DNA of 64,000 nucleotides from Hetaerina americana. Its lineage: Eukaryota; Arthropoda; Insecta; Odonata; Calopterygidae. The notes beneath the pieces are model-generated. The model saw nothing but the letters and a program-made list of their open reading frames with translations, was not told the origin of the DNA and did not search any database. Within the stretch, counting starts at the first letter, position 1. Each line of letters starts with the position of its first letter. Below, in pieces: positions 61,501 through 64,000 of the stretch. The stretch is from NCBI GenBank assembly GCA_022747635.1, contig JAKTNV010000009.1, positions 62,614,767 through 62,678,766 of the forward strand, given 5' to 3'. The translations under genes and the position numbers were made by a program.

Positions 61501-64000
61501 TAGATAGACGACACTGAATTTACCCCAATTAAATTGATTAATAAAGATTTTGTCGTGGCCCTGAAAAGACGGAGTGAATTCATGGTGGTAAAAAAATCGG
61601 ATGCTGTTTTCGGAGATTATAATATTTTCATTAATAGGGCAAAGCTGTGGTTGATAAGGAATTTGGTGCTCTAAGGGCACAATTTTGCGCTAATTAGTGC
61701 CTAGCGTAGCGGTGATCAATCCTTAGTATTCGGATTCCCTACTAATGAACGTTAAATGCATGAAAACCAGGAATCAGTCCCCATGTAGGTAATGCAAAGT
61801 CAGACAGTTGTTTGTTTGTATTATAATCAATCATTTCATCATGCATTTCCCATAAAATGGAATATACCTAAAGCTACTTGCGAACATCACGCATTATGAA
61901 ACATGTATTGGCCTGAAAGGTCATTTGCGACCAATATTGCTCCACACTCTACTTTCTCGATAGTATTTCATCATGAAATACCGATAGTGTCTGAATGGTA
62001 CTTAACGAGGAAAATATGCATGAATATGAAGCCGGATGTCTGGCGTAACTGATGCACACTCCACGGCAAGACGTAAAATTCCAACGTAATAGCTGTTTTT
62101 TGTTCGAAATGCGATATTTAAACGTTGTTCCCTCTTGAGTATAGTTTTAGGATAATATTTTGTTTCTCATAGTTACCAATTCCCGTTTGCTGTATTGTAT
62201 TTTCCAGTGCAGTAAAATAAAGTGTTAATGAAACATTAGCTATGAGAGATGAACTACGTATGTCAACGATAGAATTTTGTGTTCTCTAACCCAATACTAC
62301 GACCTATTATATACCCGGGAACCGAAACTACTCTGTTAGTGCAAAGGGGACTAAATTAACACTTCTTAAGGAGCAATTAAACAGTTTTGTAACTGTAGTT
62401 TGCCGATGTAATTTCCGCATGCAACAGGGGACACGAGGGAGGTCCTTATACTAGGGATGAAGAGAATGATGCAAAAAAGAACAGTTGGCTGTTACACACA
62501 TGCAGGATGTCGTAGAGGAAGCAGGTATATATGCACAACTCTCTCTCGGTAGAGCGGTTCCCCCGTTGGGCCAAGCTGTGCTGGATTCATGTTTTTACTG
62601 CAAGCCCAGTGCGTTCCGACATGCGAGAACGCCATTTACTCGGGACCTCGGCCATTACTCGTCCAAATTACTGCTACTAAGCGCAAGACTGAGATTAGGC
62701 ACTTTGCAACGCGAGGATGGGAGAAGGAGGATTGGATTACACGGAAACGTAAGAAGAGGGATAAGATAAAAGAAACACTGGAAAGTCTTTACCAATTTTG
62801 CATTGTAATCATTACATACTACGCTCAGATGAGAAAACTGATGTCACTCTTTGATACCAAAAGAGGGATAAATTTCTCTACTGAGAACTTTAGCTTTTAG
62901 GAAATCTCGGAAAGAGAAATATAATAAAGTTCATCCAACTTAGAGCATTGGAATAATTATCAAGACTTGCTTTATTTTGACGCGCATATGCTAATAACTA
63001 ACATCTATTATAAAGCAAGTGACTCGAATAAAAAAAAAACTCCGCAAACATTTTCTATGGCTTAATTAACAGCATCAGCATTGTTTAAATTACTTTTTTA
63101 TGAAGGATATTTGGCACTTAATTTTTAAAATTTTTTCATACCAGAAATACTCTTGCAAAATATATTGGCACTGTACATTATGCCGATATGCTATCTAGTG
63201 AAGCAATCATTTAACGTTTACATTAAACATAATGCAACAAAAATAAAATTATCTTACTCTGACATCTAAATAGTTTAAAATACTGGTAATAAATTTCATA
63301 GGTATAGGAATACTAGCCTTTGATTAAATATCTGAGAATCGACGTTTGTCATGGAAAAAAAGTGCCCTCTTTGATATTATGTAACTGGAAGGCATGTATA
63401 ACGTTTGAAAAACAGTGTATGATGGCAGAAAAATATGATATTTCCCGTGTTTTCTTGAGAAATTAATTAATTATGCCTGAGATTTTTATGACTAGGATTG
63501 GTTAAAAATTTATACTAAAAACATTTTATACTTAAAATTTTATTTCAGAAGATCTTGAAGAATCTACTTAGTCATTGAAAAACTCGATCGAATGTAGTGA
63601 TGAAGTTTTATGAGTGCACACAAAATCAATTTTTCACTTGAGCTCACTACACTTACAGGACTTCACTCAGTAAAGTACGGGCAAAAGTAGCACTTTTCCA
63701 CGGCACAAGACTTCTTACGTTTGCATAATTTTTCCATTGTAAATATTTTTCTAGAAATATGCAAAAGTATATACATATTTTTTTGCACATATTCAGGGGA
63801 TATGTCAAACACATTTGTGATTTCAAAAATGATTCCTGATTTCTTGATTGAAAATTTAAAACGCGGGTGAATAGCAATTCCGTTTTATTTTATTTTTGAA
63901 GCGTTCAACTGTCATTTTATCTATAGACAATTTTCGTATTTACTACCGTTGCAATATTGTCTTTGAATAAACATGCTAAATGCTGGACCGCTGGATCTGA
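58512..64000. other. AT-rich stretch, nothing recognised
   Basis: About 5.5 kb. A cluster of short overlapping direct repeats (CTAATA, CCAATA, TATAGACG units) lies at 59505-59580. A frame at 61321-61503 contains two similar segments (KYWLGGHKNR and KYWLRGHTKL) reflecting a local DNA repeat. A GC-richer patch at 62560-62760 carries short frames without motifs. Nothing else is identifiable. Confidence 0.4.

Noticed and set aside
61321..61503. Duplicated peptide segment KYWL.GH
   Set aside because: A short local DNA duplication in a 60-codon frame without further support.

Overview
This looks like nuclear DNA of an arthropod, probably an insect, although the sequence does not settle the group. 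The reasons are an AT-rich, intron-scale background with no operons or dense coding, long (TA)n, (CA)n and (TGTA)n microsatellites, tRNA-derived SINEs, a D34D mariner, arthropod-style APE/RT non-LTR elements and Penelope-like remnants. I found no host protein-coding gene I could support. The only host gene I would defend is an initiator tRNA-Met on the minus strand near 14.0 kb.

Layout. 0-7.6 kb: unique AT-rich DNA, a 77-bp TA-flanked MITE (813-889), a SINE with a 10-bp target duplication (2.7-3.0 kb) and a pyrimidine-rich GC-richer island (4.1-5.1 kb). 7.65-10.5 kb: an old sense-strand non-LTR element interrupted by a 1322-bp mariner whose transposase frame is open. 11-14 kb: a second tRNA-derived retroposon, a second C/T-rich island, a decayed SINE copy and the tRNA. 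14-20 kb: no recognisable content. 20.0-20.95 kb: a 5'-truncated copy of the non-LTR element. 22-28 kb: three more purine/pyrimidine islands, a tRNA-Gly-like sequence and a hammerhead-like motif. 30.2-30.8 kb: a Penelope-type GIY-YIG remnant. 33-44 kb: further islands, a (TGTA)n array, a perfect 188-bp palindrome with one hammerhead-ribozyme motif per strand (37.9 kb) and another SINE copy (38.6 kb). 44.8-48.7 kb: a nearly complete non-LTR element with a 991-codon open frame, flanked by (TA)n tracts. 53-54.6 kb: a heavily decayed antisense non-LTR element. 55.6 kb: a relative of the palindrome flank. 56-57 kb: the most GC-rich island. 58.1-58.5 kb: a (TA)n tract and a 211-bp fold-back element. 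The rest is AT-rich DNA without recognisable content.

The window is best read as intergenic or intronic DNA built from layered transposable elements. The non-LTR family appears in three states: intact frame, 5'-truncated with one stop, and heavily decayed. The mariner lies inside the oldest of these copies, which gives a relative order of events. The most interesting signal is the perfect 188-bp palindrome carrying back-to-back hammerhead motifs. A third motif at 26.5 kb and a GIY-YIG fragment at 30.4 kb link these to Penelope-like retroelements.
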